Origin: Pseudomonadota bacterium
GTDB taxonomy: Bacteria > Pseudomonadota > Alphaproteobacteria > Acetobacterales > Acetobacteraceae
DNA: 64,000 nt
Direction: 5' to 3'
Assembly (NCBI GenBank): GCA_021809435.1
Contig: JAKBAD010000001.1
Location: 248,001 to 312,000 of the forward strand
Shown: positions 36,935 through 45,639 of the stretch, piece by piece
Numbering within the stretch: the stretch's first letter is position 1
Layout of the letters: the number at the start of each line of letters is the position of its first letter
Program-made: the position numbers and the translations under genes
The notes under the pieces: model-generated
What the model saw: the letters and a program-made list of their open reading frames with translations, nothing else
What the model was told of the DNA's origin: nothing
Databases searched by the model: none

Positions 36935-37425
36935 ACAAGCTGATCTTTACGCTGCTCAGCCTGGCGGGGCTGGCGCTGTTGGCCTGGTTCGGGTTTGGCC
37001 TGCTGGCCGGGCCCGGCAGCCATGATGCCACCGAAATTGGCGCGGTGAGCACGAATTTCCGGTTGTTTGGCCCCAATGACAAGGTGGTGGTGGAGCGGGT
37101 GGACGACCCGAAAGTGGCCAATGTTTCTTGCTTTATCTCGTTTGCCCAGACTGGCGGGGTGAGCGGCGGCGTGGGGGTGGCCGAAAACCCCAGCCAGTTC
37201 GCGCTGCAATGCGTGGCGCGCGGGCCGGTGACGGTGCCGCCCGGCCTGCCGGCGGAAGAGGAGATGAGCTCGATTCAGGCGTCGTTCCTGTTCAAGCATT
37301 TCATTCTCACGCGCATGTATGACGCGCAGAGCAACACGCTGGTTTATGTGCTGATTAGTACACGTATTTTGAGCGGCTCGCCCGCCAATGCGGTTTCGGC
37401 GGTGCCGGTGGCGGCGGGCGGCTGA
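36931..37425 (+). CDS. creA: CreA family protein
   Basis: 164 residues with an N-terminal hydrophobic export signal or anchor (about 1-27), followed by the CreA signature IGAVSTNFRLFGPNDKVVVE, DDPKVANVSCFISFAQTGG and VAENPSQFALQCVARGP. The molecular role of CreA is not established. ATGA-type overlap with the glycosyltransferase. Confidence 0.85.
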   Translation: MNKLIFTLLSLAGLALLAWFGFGLLAGPGSHDATEIGAVSTNFRLFGPNDKVVVERVDDPKVANVSCFISFAQTGGVSGGVGVAENPSQFALQCVARGPVTVPPGLPAEEEMSSIQASFLFKHFILTRMYDAQSNTLVYVLISTRILSGSPANAVSAVPVAAGG

Positions 37426-37482
37426 GCGCTTGCCAAGCGCGGGGGGGTGGGCCATCTGTAAGCTATAAGAGGGGGAGCTGAC

Positions 37483-37668
37483 ATGATCCGCATTTTGCTG
37501 ATCGTCGTGGTGGTGCTGGCACTTGATGTGCCGTTTTATGACCGCATCACGCCGACGCTGTTCGGGATTCCGTTTTTCTACTGGTACCAGATGGCTTTGG
37601 TGCCGGTATCTTCGTTCTTGATCTGGCTGGTTTACCGGGCGGAAGCGGGCAAGGAGGCTGGGCAATGA
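37483..37668 (+). CDS. DUF3311 small membrane protein
   Basis: 61 residues with two hydrophobic segments (about 3-15 and 27-52) around FGIPFFYWYQMALVPVSS, characteristic of DUF3311. Such proteins are almost always encoded directly before an SSS-family symporter and are thought to be an accessory subunit; here the ATG of the symporter overlaps this stop. AGGGGGAG lies seven bases upstream of the start. Confidence 0.88.
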   Translation: MIRILLIVVVVLALDVPFYDRITPTLFGIPFFYWYQMALVPVSSFLIWLVYRAEAGKEAGQ

Positions 37669-39182
37669 GCGTGACCTTGCCGATGGTGATTTTTTTCGCC
37701 CTCGTGGCGCTGGTGCTGGGGCTGGGTTTCGCGGCGGCGAAATTTGGCGGCGAGACGGCCAACCATATCGAGGAATGGGGGCTTGGCGGGCGGCGGTTTG
37801 GCACGTTGCTCTCGTGGTTTCTGATCGGGGGCGACGCCTATACGGCCTATACGTTCATCGCCATTCCGGCGTTGATGTTTGGTGCCGGGGCGATCGGGTT
37901 TTTCGCCATGCCTTATACGATTTTGATTTATCCGATCCTCTTTACGGTGTTTCCGCGCCTGTGGCGGGTGGCGAAGGCGCGGGGGTATATCACGGCGCCG
38001 GAATTCGTGCGCGGGCGCTATGGCAATAAATGGCTGGCGCTGGCGGTGGGGGTGACCGGCATTGTCGCCACCATGCCTTATATCGCGCTGCAATTGGTGG
38101 GCATGCAAACCGTGATCGGGGCGCTGGGTATTCCGGGGCATCTGCCGCTGGTGCTGGCGTTTTTGGTGCTGGGGGGATTTACCTATACGGCCGGGCTGAA
38201 GGCGCCGGCGGTGATTTCGGTGGTCAAGGATTTGCTGATTTACCTCACCGTGCTGGTGGCGATCATCACCATTCCCGCCGAGCTTGGCGGGTTTGGGGCG
38301 ATTTTCGCCAAGGTGCCGGCCAAGCTGGTGCTGCTGGCCCAGCCGCCCGCGGGCTCGAGCGGCAGCTTCACGGCCTATGGCTCGCTGGCGCTGGGCTCGG
38401 CGCTGGCGCTGTTTCTCTATCCGCACACCATGACGGGCGTGCTGTCTTCATCTGGCCCCAAGGTGATTAAGCGCAATGCCGTGCTGCTGCCGGCCTATTC
38501 GCTGATGCTGGGGTTTTTGGCGCTGCTGGGCTTTATGGCGGTCGCCATGGGGCTGAAGACCATGCCGCAATTCGCCGCCGGATTCGCGCATTACGGCACC
38601 AGCTTCGCGGTGCCCGCGCTGCTGATGGCGACGCTGCCCGGCTGGTTTGTGGGCGTGGCGTTCGCGGCCATCGCCATTGGCGCGCTGGTGCCGGCTTCTA
38701 TTATGGCGATTGCGGCGGCCAATATTTTCGCCCGCGATATTTGGGGGCAGTTTTTGCGCCATGGCCCGGATGGCGGGGCGAAGGTGGCCAAGCTGTTCTC
38801 GATTTTGGTGATTTTGGGGGCGCTGGTGTTTGTGCTGGCGCTGCCGCTCACCTTTGCCGTGCAGTTGCAGCTGCTGGGCGGTATGTGGCTGATTCAGACC
38901 GTGCCGGCGATCATGATTTCGGTGTTTACCCGCCGGCTCAATGGCTGGGCGCTGTTTGTGGGCTTGGCGGTGGGCATTGGCGTGGCCACCTGGCTGGCGG
39001 CGCTTAATCATTTTGCCGCGGCCATCTGGCCGTTTCATGTGTTTGGCTACACGGTGCCTTGCTATATCGCGCTGGCGACGCTGCTGCTGAACCTGTTTGT
39101 GGCCTGGGTGCTGACGCCGGTGTTCAACGCGCTGGCCCCTGGCGCCGAGGGCGATGAGACCAGCGCGGCTGATTATGTGTGA
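37665..39182 (+). CDS. Sodium:solute symporter (SSS family, MctP-like)
   Basis: 505 residues with about 13 membrane helices. The N-terminal WGLGGRRFGTLLSWFLIGGDAYTAYTF and later LYPHTMTGVLSSSGPKVIKRN are typical of SSS members, and the pairing with DUF3311 recalls MctP-type monocarboxylate uptake in rhizobia. Likely substrates are lactate, pyruvate or related acids; this is inference from family and pairing only. It ends the long plus-strand run begun at lepB. Confidence 0.87.
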   Translation: MSVTLPMVIFFALVALVLGLGFAAAKFGGETANHIEEWGLGGRRFGTLLSWFLIGGDAYTAYTFIAIPALMFGAGAIGFFAMPYTILIYPILFTVFPRLWRVAKARGYITAPEFVRGRYGNKWLALAVGVTGIVATMPYIALQLVGMQTVIGALGIPGHLPLVLAFLVLGGFTYTAGLKAPAVISVVKDLLIYLTVLVAIITIPAELGGFGAIFAKVPAKLVLLAQPPAGSSGSFTAYGSLALGSALALFLYPHTMTGVLSSSGPKVIKRNAVLLPAYSLMLGFLALLGFMAVAMGLKTMPQFAAGFAHYGTSFAVPALLMATLPGWFVGVAFAAIAIGALVPASIMAIAAANIFARDIWGQFLRHGPDGGAKVAKLFSILVILGALVFVLALPLTFAVQLQLLGGMWLIQTVPAIMISVFTRRLNGWALFVGLAVGIGVATWLAALNHFAAAIWPFHVFGYTVPCYIALATLLLNLFVAWVLTPVFNALAPGAEGDETSAADYV

Positions 39183-39189
39183 CATGGGC

Positions 39190-39210
39190 GGGGAGGCCGC
39201 GCGCCTCCCC
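39190..39210. terminator. Hairpin between convergent symporter and minus-strand gene
   Basis: Perfect GGGGAGGC/GCCTCCCC 8-bp stem with a CGCGC loop in a 35-base gap between two convergent genes. It lacks a T-run, so it is a plausible but not classical bidirectional terminator. Confidence 0.5.
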
Positions 39211-39217
39211 GGTGAGG

Positions 39218-39688
39218 TTAGAAGATTTTATTGATCAGGTCTTCGCCGATCCCAAAGCCGGCGCCCATTTCGATGGCGCGGCCGAAGGTGGAGTTGAGGA
39301 AGCCGCCCAGCAGTCCGCCGCCTTGTTGCGGCGGGTAATAAGGCTGTTGGGGGTAGGGGGATTGCTGCGGGTAACCTGGCTGGGCATAGGGCTGCGGCGG
39401 GTTGCCCCAGGGGGATTGCGGCAGGGACTGGGGCACGCTTTGGGGCAGCGCCTGGGCCTGGGCGGCAACGAAATTATGCAAGGCCTGGAGCAGGTTGCTC
39501 ACCTGATTCTGCTCGGCCTGGATGGCCAGCGCCACGCTTTTGAGATCGAGGAACCATTCGCGGGCGTTGGGGTCGCCGGATTGGGCGGCGGATTGGAGCT
39601 TTTGGCCGAGGGATTGCAACTCACCGATGGTTTGGCGGGCCTGGGCCTGGAGCTGGTTATATTGGTCGTCGATGGTCTGGATATCCAT
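39218..39688 (-). CDS. Hypothetical protein with Pro/Gln/Tyr-rich linker
   Basis: 156 residues with no signal peptide. An N-terminal helical region with heptads (IDDQYNQLQAQARQTIGELQSLGQKL) is followed by a low-complexity stretch of PQ, QP and PYYPPQQ repeats (about 80-122) and a Gly-rich amphipathic end (GGGLLGGFLNSTFGRAIEMG). The composition suggests a surface-associated or self-assembling protein. A perfect AGGAGG five bases before the ATG indicates strong translation. I do not recognise a family. Confidence 0.7.
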   Translation of the reverse strand: MDIQTIDDQYNQLQAQARQTIGELQSLGQKLQSAAQSGDPNAREWFLDLKSVALAIQAEQNQVSNLLQALHNFVAAQAQALPQSVPQSLPQSPWGNPPQPYAQPGYPQQSPYPQQPYYPPQQGGGLLGGFLNSTFGRAIEMGAGFGIGEDLINKIF

Positions 39689-39766
39689 GGGATCCTCCTG
39701 GTTCGAGATGGGGGTAGCGGTGATTTCGGGCGAAAATTCGGCGGGCTTGCCTTGGGGGCGCCAAAT

Positions 39767-40501
39767 TCAGCCCTGTGCGGCGCGGTAGGCCGCGCAGGCC
39801 TCGCCGAAGGCGGCGAAGAGGCGGGTGCGGTCGGGGAAGGCGCTGACTTCCCATTCGGGGTGCCATTGCACGGCGATGTTGAACCCCTTGGCGGCCTCGA
39901 CGCGCACGGCCTCGATGGTGCCGTCGGGCGCCAGGGCCTCGACCGCCAAGCCGGGGGCCAGCTTGTCGATTCCCTGGCCGTGCAGGGAATTCACCATGAT
40001 TTCATCCTGGCCGATGATGCGCTGGAGCGTGCCGCTGAGGGTAACGCCATGCTTGAGAGCAAAGCGCCGCTCACCCTCGCCGCCGCGATGGTCGAACCGG
40101 CCGGGGATGTTGTGGAGCTGCTGGTGCAGCGTGCCGCCAAGGGCGACGTTGAGCTCTTGCAGCCCCCGGCAGATGCCGAGGACGGGTAAACCCATTTCCA
40201 GCGCCGCGCGGATGAGGGGGAGGGTGGTGGCGTCACGCGCGGGGTCGTGATCTTCGGGGGTGTGGTCGTAATCGGCGCCGTAGAGGGTGGGGGCGATGTT
40301 TGAGGGCGAGCCGTTGAACATCAGCCCGTCGAGACGGCTGAGCAGGGGGAGCATGGACTCGCCATGCGGGGGGATGAGCACCGGCACGGCGTTGGCGGCG
40401 GCCAGGAGAGAGGCGCCGTAACGCGCGGGGGTGGCGTGCTGGATGTAGCCGGAAATGAGCTTGGTGCAGGCGGGAATGCCGACGAGGCTGGGGCGCGACA
40501 T
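39767..40501 (-). CDS. Gamma-glutamyl-gamma-aminobutyrate hydrolase family (class I glutamine amidotransferase)
   Basis: 244 residues, peptidase C26 fold. Catalytic Cys lies in LGICRGLQELNVALGG, and the His-Glu pair in NIAVQWHPEWE. SPSNIAPTLYG and HDPARDATTLPLI match PuuD-like enzymes that release GABA from gamma-glutamyl-GABA in putrescine breakdown, though no puu genes are adjacent. The ATG at 40501 is preferred over a GTG 24 bases upstream. Confidence 0.88.
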   Translation of the reverse strand: MSRPSLVGIPACTKLISGYIQHATPARYGASLLAAANAVPVLIPPHGESMLPLLSRLDGLMFNGSPSNIAPTLYGADYDHTPEDHDPARDATTLPLIRAALEMGLPVLGICRGLQELNVALGGTLHQQLHNIPGRFDHRGGEGERRFALKHGVTLSGTLQRIIGQDEIMVNSLHGQGIDKLAPGLAVEALAPDGTIEAVRVEAAKGFNIAVQWHPEWEVSAFPDRTRLFAAFGEACAAYRAAQG

Positions 40502-40894
40502 GGGGTTCACTCTTTGGTTGCACACAGGAGTTTGGCACGAAGCGCCGTGCCCGCAAGGGCAAATGGCGCGGATGGCCGGGGGCTTGGAGGGGGATATCGC
40601 GCTGGTTGAGTGGCGGGGCCGGGACGAATCGGGGGATGGCTGCGGAGGTGGCGTTAAAAAGGGGCATTAGGACTGTCGTTATAACGAGAAGTTTATGACG
40701 GGTGAGTGTCTCAAAAATGGTGGTTTGAGGGGGATTTTTGTTGCTTTGGCTGTTTGCTCGCGAAAATGTGTTCGCGCGCGCGGGGGTAAGCCTGTTCCGT
40801 TTGTGGGGAGTTCTGTGCATTTGGGGGTCTGATTAATTAAACATTTCTGGTTGCCGCGGGCTGCCGGGAAGTAATGACTCCGGAGTGTGTGGGT
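40502..40894. other. Gene-free intergenic stretch before the Hint repeat-protein gene
   Basis: The only stretch over 300 bases without a gene. The half nearest the Hint gene is AT-richer than the surroundings (TTAATTAAACATTTC at about 40834). It contains a perfect 12-bp palindrome at 40676-40687. I see no tRNA, small RNA or terminator. It probably holds the promoter region of the giant gene. Confidence 0.5.
40676..40687. promoter_or_regulatory. 12-bp palindrome, possible operator
   Basis: TCGTTATAACGA is a perfect palindrome about 210 bases upstream of the giant gene and 175 upstream of the divergent amidotransferase start. Size and symmetry suit a dimeric regulator site, but no second copy is seen, so this is only a candidate. 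Confidence 0.3.
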
Positions 40895-43800
40895 ATGTCT
40901 GACAGCTGGAATGGTAATAGTAATTATCCGAACGACTGGTTCACCGCCTCCAACTGGAGCACAGGCGCGGCGCCCACCATCAGCGCTACTGGCTCGGAGG
41001 GGGTTGTTATCTCCGGAACGGTTTCAAATCAGCCAACCATGGCTATTGCGGTAGCGTATGGATCGGCGCCTGCTTCTAATTATATTCATGTCAATCAGAC
41101 AGTTATTGCCGGTGGTACAAAGCTTTCCAATTACGTTATGGAGCAGGTGGATGGTGTTGGCATTACCCTGACCAATGGTGCCAATCTTACGCTGCTTGGG
41201 ATTGCGGCGGGTATTTTTTACGGTAACGCGGATACTCTTACGCCATCGTACGGTACCTTGTCAGGCTTGCACGGCGCGCAGACGGTGACGCCGCAATATG
41301 ACAAGCACATGAGTATTCTTGCCGTTGGTTCAGATACTCTGACGGTTGAGACAATTGACGATAATTTTGGCAAGATTGCCGTTGGGACTGGTTCTACCTT
41401 AACCATCGACAACATCGTTGCGGGTAATGCCCAGTCTCTCCACGGCTTGGTGAATTACGGACTTATCAGCATCAGCTCGGGCGGCAAGCTGATTATCAGC
41501 GATGCCACCTATACGGCTAAAACAGGCACGCTGGCGAATTTCTTCAATGCGGGCTGGATTGTTGATAATGGTGGCACGCTTGATGCTACCGGAACATTGC
41601 TTGATGGCACCAACACCGCGAATTCCGCCGGTACGATTGATGGTTATGTCATCGTCGAGAATGGTGCGCAGGCGACTTTATCTAACAGTGTTGCCAGCCA
41701 TGAGTTAATTTCCTTCTCCGGAACGGGCAACACGCTGGCGATTACCGCCGGGACGCTGTTTCAGGGCACGGTGGCGGGGTTTGGGTCAACCGACACGATC
41801 GCGGTGAATGGGTTTACCTCGACATCCAACATCACGCTCACCACGGTTGATGGCACGCCGGAATTAATTACCACCAACGGCTCGGTTCTCACCACCATTA
41901 CGCTGGCGGGGTCGGTTTCCAGCATGATTGTGGCGGGGACCAATAGCGCGGGGCAGGAATATATTCAGTCTGGGAATAATGCCATTACCGGCGGCACCAG
42001 CACGCTGGGCGGCGCGGGCAGCACGGTTACAACCAGTGGTGGCATGACCGTGAGCGGCGCGGGGACCACGCTTTCGACTTATGATTCGCTGGCCGGCAAT
42101 GGCACCATCACCATTCAGAACGGTGCCACGTTTGGGCTTTATAACACCGCCGGCAGCGATGGCGGGGTGACCGTGGAGTTTGGCACGCTGGGCGGCGCCA
42201 CGTCTCCGAATACGCTGATTGTCAATGATAATGCCGCTGGATTCGCCGGCACCATCACCGGCTTTGGCGGCGGAGACAGGATTGATGTCGGCGCTTCGGT
42301 GCTGCCGAGCCTGACCAGCGGCGAGGGGCTTGCTTACAGCTATAGCGGCGGGGTGCTGACGGTTTCGGAGACCAAAAACGCCGGCGGGACGGTTGCCGCC
42401 ACGGCACTGACGATTGCGGGTTCGGGGCTTTCCACGGCTTCATTCGTGGCGCTGGAGAGCAATTCGGGTGTGGAGATTGAGCTGGCGCCGACGGTGGCGA
42501 CCGGGTTCACGTTCACGGGCAATGGCTCGTTTGAGGCGCCGGCGAATTATGCGGGCGGCGTGGCGCCGGGGGATGTGCTCTCGGGGCTGGAGAGCGTGAC
42601 GATTGCGGCGAATACGGCGTCGGTGTCTTCGGGCGGGGTTACGGATAACGGCACGATTTCGGTGGCCGCCGGGGCCGCGTTTGTGGATGGCGGGTCGCTG
42701 AGCGGGACGGGCGCGCTGAACGTGGCGGGCTCGGCGACGCTGAGCGGCGCGACGACGCTGGCGGGGATTGCCGATAGCGGCACGCTGGTGCTGGGCGGCA
42801 CGGATGCGGCGGCGGTGGCGGTTGGCGCTGGCGCGCAGGTGACGCTGGCGGCGAATTTCGCGGACAGCCAGGCGATCACGGGTCCGGGCACGCTGACGGT
42901 GAATGCCGGCGTGACGGCGACGCTGGCGGCGGGGACGTCGCTGGGGTCGATCATTGATCATGGCACCATCGTGGCGGCGGGCAGCCTGGGTGGCCCGATT
43001 AACATGGAGGGCGATGGCGCCAAGACGGCGGTGGCGTTTGCCACGGGCAATGCCGCGCCGGTGCTGACGAATTTTGGCACCACGGACCAGCTGGTGGTGA
43101 CCGGGGTGAGCGTGCCCAGCGGGGATGGCCTGGCGCTGTCTTATAATGGCGGGGTGCTGACGGAGGCGGTGACGGCGAATTCGACCGGTGCGGTGGTGTC
43201 ATCGAACGCGGTGTCGATCACGGGGACGGCGTCGGGTGTGCTGTCGACCTCTTCGTTCGTTGATCTGGTCGGGGCCTCGGGGGTGACGATTGAACTGGCG
43301 CCGACGGTGGCGACCGGGTTCACGTTCACGGGCAATGGCTCGTTTGAGGCGCCGGCGAATTATGCGGGCGGCGTGGCGCCGGGGGATGTGCTCTCGGGGC
43401 TGGAGAGCGTGACGATTGCGGCGAATACGGCGTCGGTGTCTTCGGGCGGGGTTACGGATAACGGCACGATTTCGGTGGCCGCCGGGGCCGCGTTTGTGGA
43501 TGGCGGGTCGCTGAGCGGGACGGGCGCGCTGAACGTGGCGGGCTCGGCGACGCTGAGCGGCGCGACGACGCTGGCGGGGATTGCCGATAGCGGCACGCTG
43601 GTGCTGGGCGGCACGGATGCGGCGGCGGTGGCGGTTGGCGCTGGCGCGCAGGTGACGCTGGCGGCGAATTTCGCGGACAGCCAGGCGATCACGGGTCCGG
43701 GCACGCTGACGGTGAATGCCGGCGTGACGGCGACGCTGGCGGCGGGGACGTCGCTGGGGTCGATCATTGATCATGGCACCATCGTGGCGGCGGGCAGCCT

Positions 43801-45493
43801 GGGTGGCCCGATTAACATGGAGGGCGATGGCGCCAAGACGGCGGTGGCGTTTGCCACGGGCAATGCCGCGCCGGACCTTATCGACTTTGGTACATCCGAC
43901 CAGCTGGTGATTACCGGCGTGAGCGTGCCCGTGGGTGAAGGCGTGGTGTTGAGCTATGACACCGTGACCGGCGTGCTGACGGAGGCGGTGACGGCGAATT
44001 CGACCGGTGCCGTGCTGTCTTCGAATGCCGTCTCGATTGCCGGGGCGCTGGCGGATACGCTCAATAGCGGGGCCTTTCTCGGGCTGATCGGCACCAACGG
44101 GCTGACCATTCAGTTGGCTCATACGCACGATCCTTCCTACACCTTCACGGGTAATGGCTCATTTGAGAGCCCGACCAATTATTCCGGTGGGGTGGCGCCT
44201 GGCGATAATCTGGGATCGCTCGATGCGGTTACCATTGCCTCGGGCGCGTCTGCGACGGTGACGTCGGGCGGGGTGACCGATAATGGTACGATTTCGGTGC
44301 TGTCGGGCGGCTCATTCGTGGATGCGGGGTCGCTGATCGGCACGGGCACGCTGAGCGTGGCGGGCTCGGCGACGTTGACGGGCGCGACGACGCTGGCGGG
44401 GATTGCCGATAGCGGCACGCTGGTGCTGGGCGGCACGGATGCGGTGGCGGTGGCGGTTGGCGCTGGCGCCCAGGTGACGCTGGCGGCGAATTTCGCGGAT
44501 AGCCAGGCGATCACGGGTCCGGGCACGCTGACGGTGAATAGCGGCGTGACGGCGACGCTGGCGGGCGGGTCTTCGCTCAGCTCGATCGTTGATGCTGGGT
44601 CGCTGGTGGCGGCGGGCAGCCTGGGCGGGGTGATTGACATGCTGGGCAATGGCGCCGGCACGTCGATCGATTTCTCGGGCACGGATGTGACGGGTGGCGT
44701 GCTGGGCGCCAGCTTGATCAATTTTGGCACGGGCGACGCCATTACGCTGAGCACCGCCAATTTGGGCCTGACCGCCGGTGACAGCCTGACCGAGACCTAC
44801 AACAACGGCACGCTGGTGGTGACCGATGGCGCCAATGGCCAGTCGGTGACGTTGGATGTGGGCTTGAGCGCGGGCGACAGCGCGAGCTGGCTGCAGGCGA
44901 CGGACAGCACGGGCGCGCTGGTGATCACGCTGTGCTTCTGCGCGGGCACCGCGATTGCCACGCCCGATGGCGAGGTGGCGGTGGAGACGCTGCAGGCGGG
45001 TGATTTGGTGCTGACCGCCGATGGCCGGGCGCTGCCGGTGCGCTGGATGGGCCAGAGCCATGTGGCCAGGGCCTTCGCGGACCCTCTGCGCTCTTACCCC
45101 GTGCGGGTGATGGCCGGGGCGCTGGGCGAGGGGCTGCCTAAGCGTGATTTGCTGGTCTCGCCGGATCATGCGCTGTTCATGGATGGGCTGCTGGTGCAGG
45201 CGGGCGCGCTGGTGAACGGCGTGAACGTGGTGCGCGAACGTGATGTGGCCGAGTTCTTCACTTATTACCATGTCGAGCTGGCGAGCCATGAGCTGCTGCT
45301 GGCCGAGGGCGTGGCGGTGGAGAGCTTTGTCGATAACGTCGACCGGATGCATTTCCATAATTGGGATGAGCGCACGGCGCCTGATGAGGCGATTATGGAG
45401 CTGCCTTATCCGCGTGCCAAGTCGGCGCGGCAGGTGCCGGCCAGGGTGCGGGCCAAGCTGCTCGATGGGGTGGAGATGATTGCCCGCGCCTGA
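40895..45493 (+). CDS. Giant repeat protein with C-terminal Hint_2 domain
   Basis: 1532 residues. An N-terminal segment (WNGNSNYPNDWFTASNWSTG) and long Thr/Ser/Gly/Ala-rich beta-repeat tracts suggest a beta-helix passenger like those of large adhesins. A 271-residue unit occurs twice almost identically and a third time diverged (from about residue 1080). The C-terminus is a Hint_2 domain (about 1347-1495) starting CFCAGTAIATPDGE, with GDLVLTADG, SPDHALFMDG and YHVELASHELLLAEG; the Cys and His expected for self-cleavage are present. No Sec signal, membrane anchor or autotransporter barrel is visible. GGAG nine bases before 40895 favours that start; ATG 40874 is possible. Confidence 0.85.
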   Translation: MSDSWNGNSNYPNDWFTASNWSTGAAPTISATGSEGVVISGTVSNQPTMAIAVAYGSAPASNYIHVNQTVIAGGTKLSNYVMEQVDGVGITLTNGANLTLLGIAAGIFYGNADTLTPSYGTLSGLHGAQTVTPQYDKHMSILAVGSDTLTVETIDDNFGKIAVGTGSTLTIDNIVAGNAQSLHGLVNYGLISISSGGKLIISDATYTAKTGTLANFFNAGWIVDNGGTLDATGTLLDGTNTANSAGTIDGYVIVENGAQATLSNSVASHELISFSGTGNTLAITAGTLFQGTVAGFGSTDTIAVNGFTSTSNITLTTVDGTPELITTNGSVLTTITLAGSVSSMIVAGTNSAGQEYIQSGNNAITGGTSTLGGAGSTVTTSGGMTVSGAGTTLSTYDSLAGNGTITIQNGATFGLYNTAGSDGGVTVEFGTLGGATSPNTLIVNDNAAGFAGTITGFGGGDRIDVGASVLPSLTSGEGLAYSYSGGVLTVSETKNAGGTVAATALTIAGSGLSTASFVALESNSGVEIELAPTVATGFTFTGNGSFEAPANYAGGVAPGDVLSGLESVTIAANTASVSSGGVTDNGTISVAAGAAFVDGGSLSGTGALNVAGSATLSGATTLAGIADSGTLVLGGTDAAAVAVGAGAQVTLAANFADSQAITGPGTLTVNAGVTATLAAGTSLGSIIDHGTIVAAGSLGGPINMEGDGAKTAVAFATGNAAPVLTNFGTTDQLVVTGVSVPSGDGLALSYNGGVLTEAVTANSTGAVVSSNAVSITGTASGVLSTSSFVDLVGASGVTIELAPTVATGFTFTGNGSFEAPANYAGGVAPGDVLSGLESVTIAANTASVSSGGVTDNGTISVAAGAAFVDGGSLSGTGALNVAGSATLSGATTLAGIADSGTLVLGGTDAAAVAVGAGAQVTLAANFADSQAITGPGTLTVNAGVTATLAAGTSLGSIIDHGTIVAAGSLGGPINMEGDGAKTAVAFATGNAAPDLIDFGTSDQLVITGVSVPVGEGVVLSYDTVTGVLTEAVTANSTGAVLSSNAVSIAGALADTLNSGAFLGLIGTNGLTIQLAHTHDPSYTFTGNGSFESPTNYSGGVAPGDNLGSLDAVTIASGASATVTSGGVTDNGTISVLSGGSFVDAGSLIGTGTLSVAGSATLTGATTLAGIADSGTLVLGGTDAVAVAVGAGAQVTLAANFADSQAITGPGTLTVNSGVTATLAGGSSLSSIVDAGSLVAAGSLGGVIDMLGNGAGTSIDFSGTDVTGGVLGASLINFGTGDAITLSTANLGLTAGDSLTETYNNGTLVVTDGANGQSVTLDVGLSAGDSASWLQATDSTGALVITLCFCAGTAIATPDGEVAVETLQAGDLVLTADGRALPVRWMGQSHVARAFADPLRSYPVRVMAGALGEGLPKRDLLVSPDHALFMDGLLVQAGALVNGVNVVRERDVAEFFTYYHVELASHELLLAEGVAVESFVDNVDRMHFHNWDERTAPDEAIMELPYPRAKSARQVPARVRAKLLDGVEMIARA
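42482..43061 (+). repeat. 580-bp internal perfect repeat, copy 1
   Basis: Base-for-base identical, as far as I can read, to 43295-43874 (offset 813 bp, or 271 codons). It runs from CTGGCGCCGACGGTGG to AATGCCGCGCCGG inside the Hint protein gene. Silent positions are also identical, so the duplication is recent or kept uniform by gene conversion. Confidence 0.93.
43295..43874 (+). repeat. 580-bp internal perfect repeat, copy 2
   Basis: Second copy of 42482-43061. The DNA between the copies (43062-43294) is itself similar to that after copy 2, sharing ACGGAGGCGGTGACGGCGAA. So the whole 813-bp unit is tandemly repeated, with the identity concentrated in 580 bp. Confidence 0.93.
44134..44720 (+). 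repeat. Third, diverged copy of the 813-bp unit
   Basis: Related to the two perfect copies at an offset of about 1632 bp from copy 1. The first part is clearly diverged (FESPTNYSGGVAPGDN versus FEAPANYAGGVAPGDV), while about 44345-44575 is nearly identical to the others. This patchy similarity is what partial gene conversion would leave. Confidence 0.85.
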
Positions 45494-45582
45494 GCGGCGA
45501 GGGCAATCACCGTCTGATCGGGGCCGGAAGGTTCGGATCGGACGGTTGAAACGGCTCGTTCAAACAATCTGGAACAATGGGT

Positions 45583-45614
45583 AGGGGCGGGACTTTACGC
45601 GCCCCTTTCTTTTT
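45583..45614 (+). terminator. Terminator of the Hint protein gene
   Basis: AGGGGCG/CGCCCCT stem (7 bp) with a 10-base loop, followed by TTCTTTTT. It lies 90 bases after the stop and just before the MaoC gene. Confidence 0.75.
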
Positions 45615-45639
45615 GCGCGCAAATGTACATGTTATGGTC

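Noticed and set aside
42482-43874. 580-bp repeat as a transposable element
   Set aside because: It is in frame inside one protein, has no terminal inverted repeats or target duplications, and encodes only the repeat domain.
42440-45358. Long minus-strand frames (173, 309 and 348 codons) opposite the Hint protein gene
   Set aside because: They are Arg/His-rich translations of the complementary strand of GC-rich repeats, mirror the 580-bp duplication exactly, and show no family features or ribosome sites.
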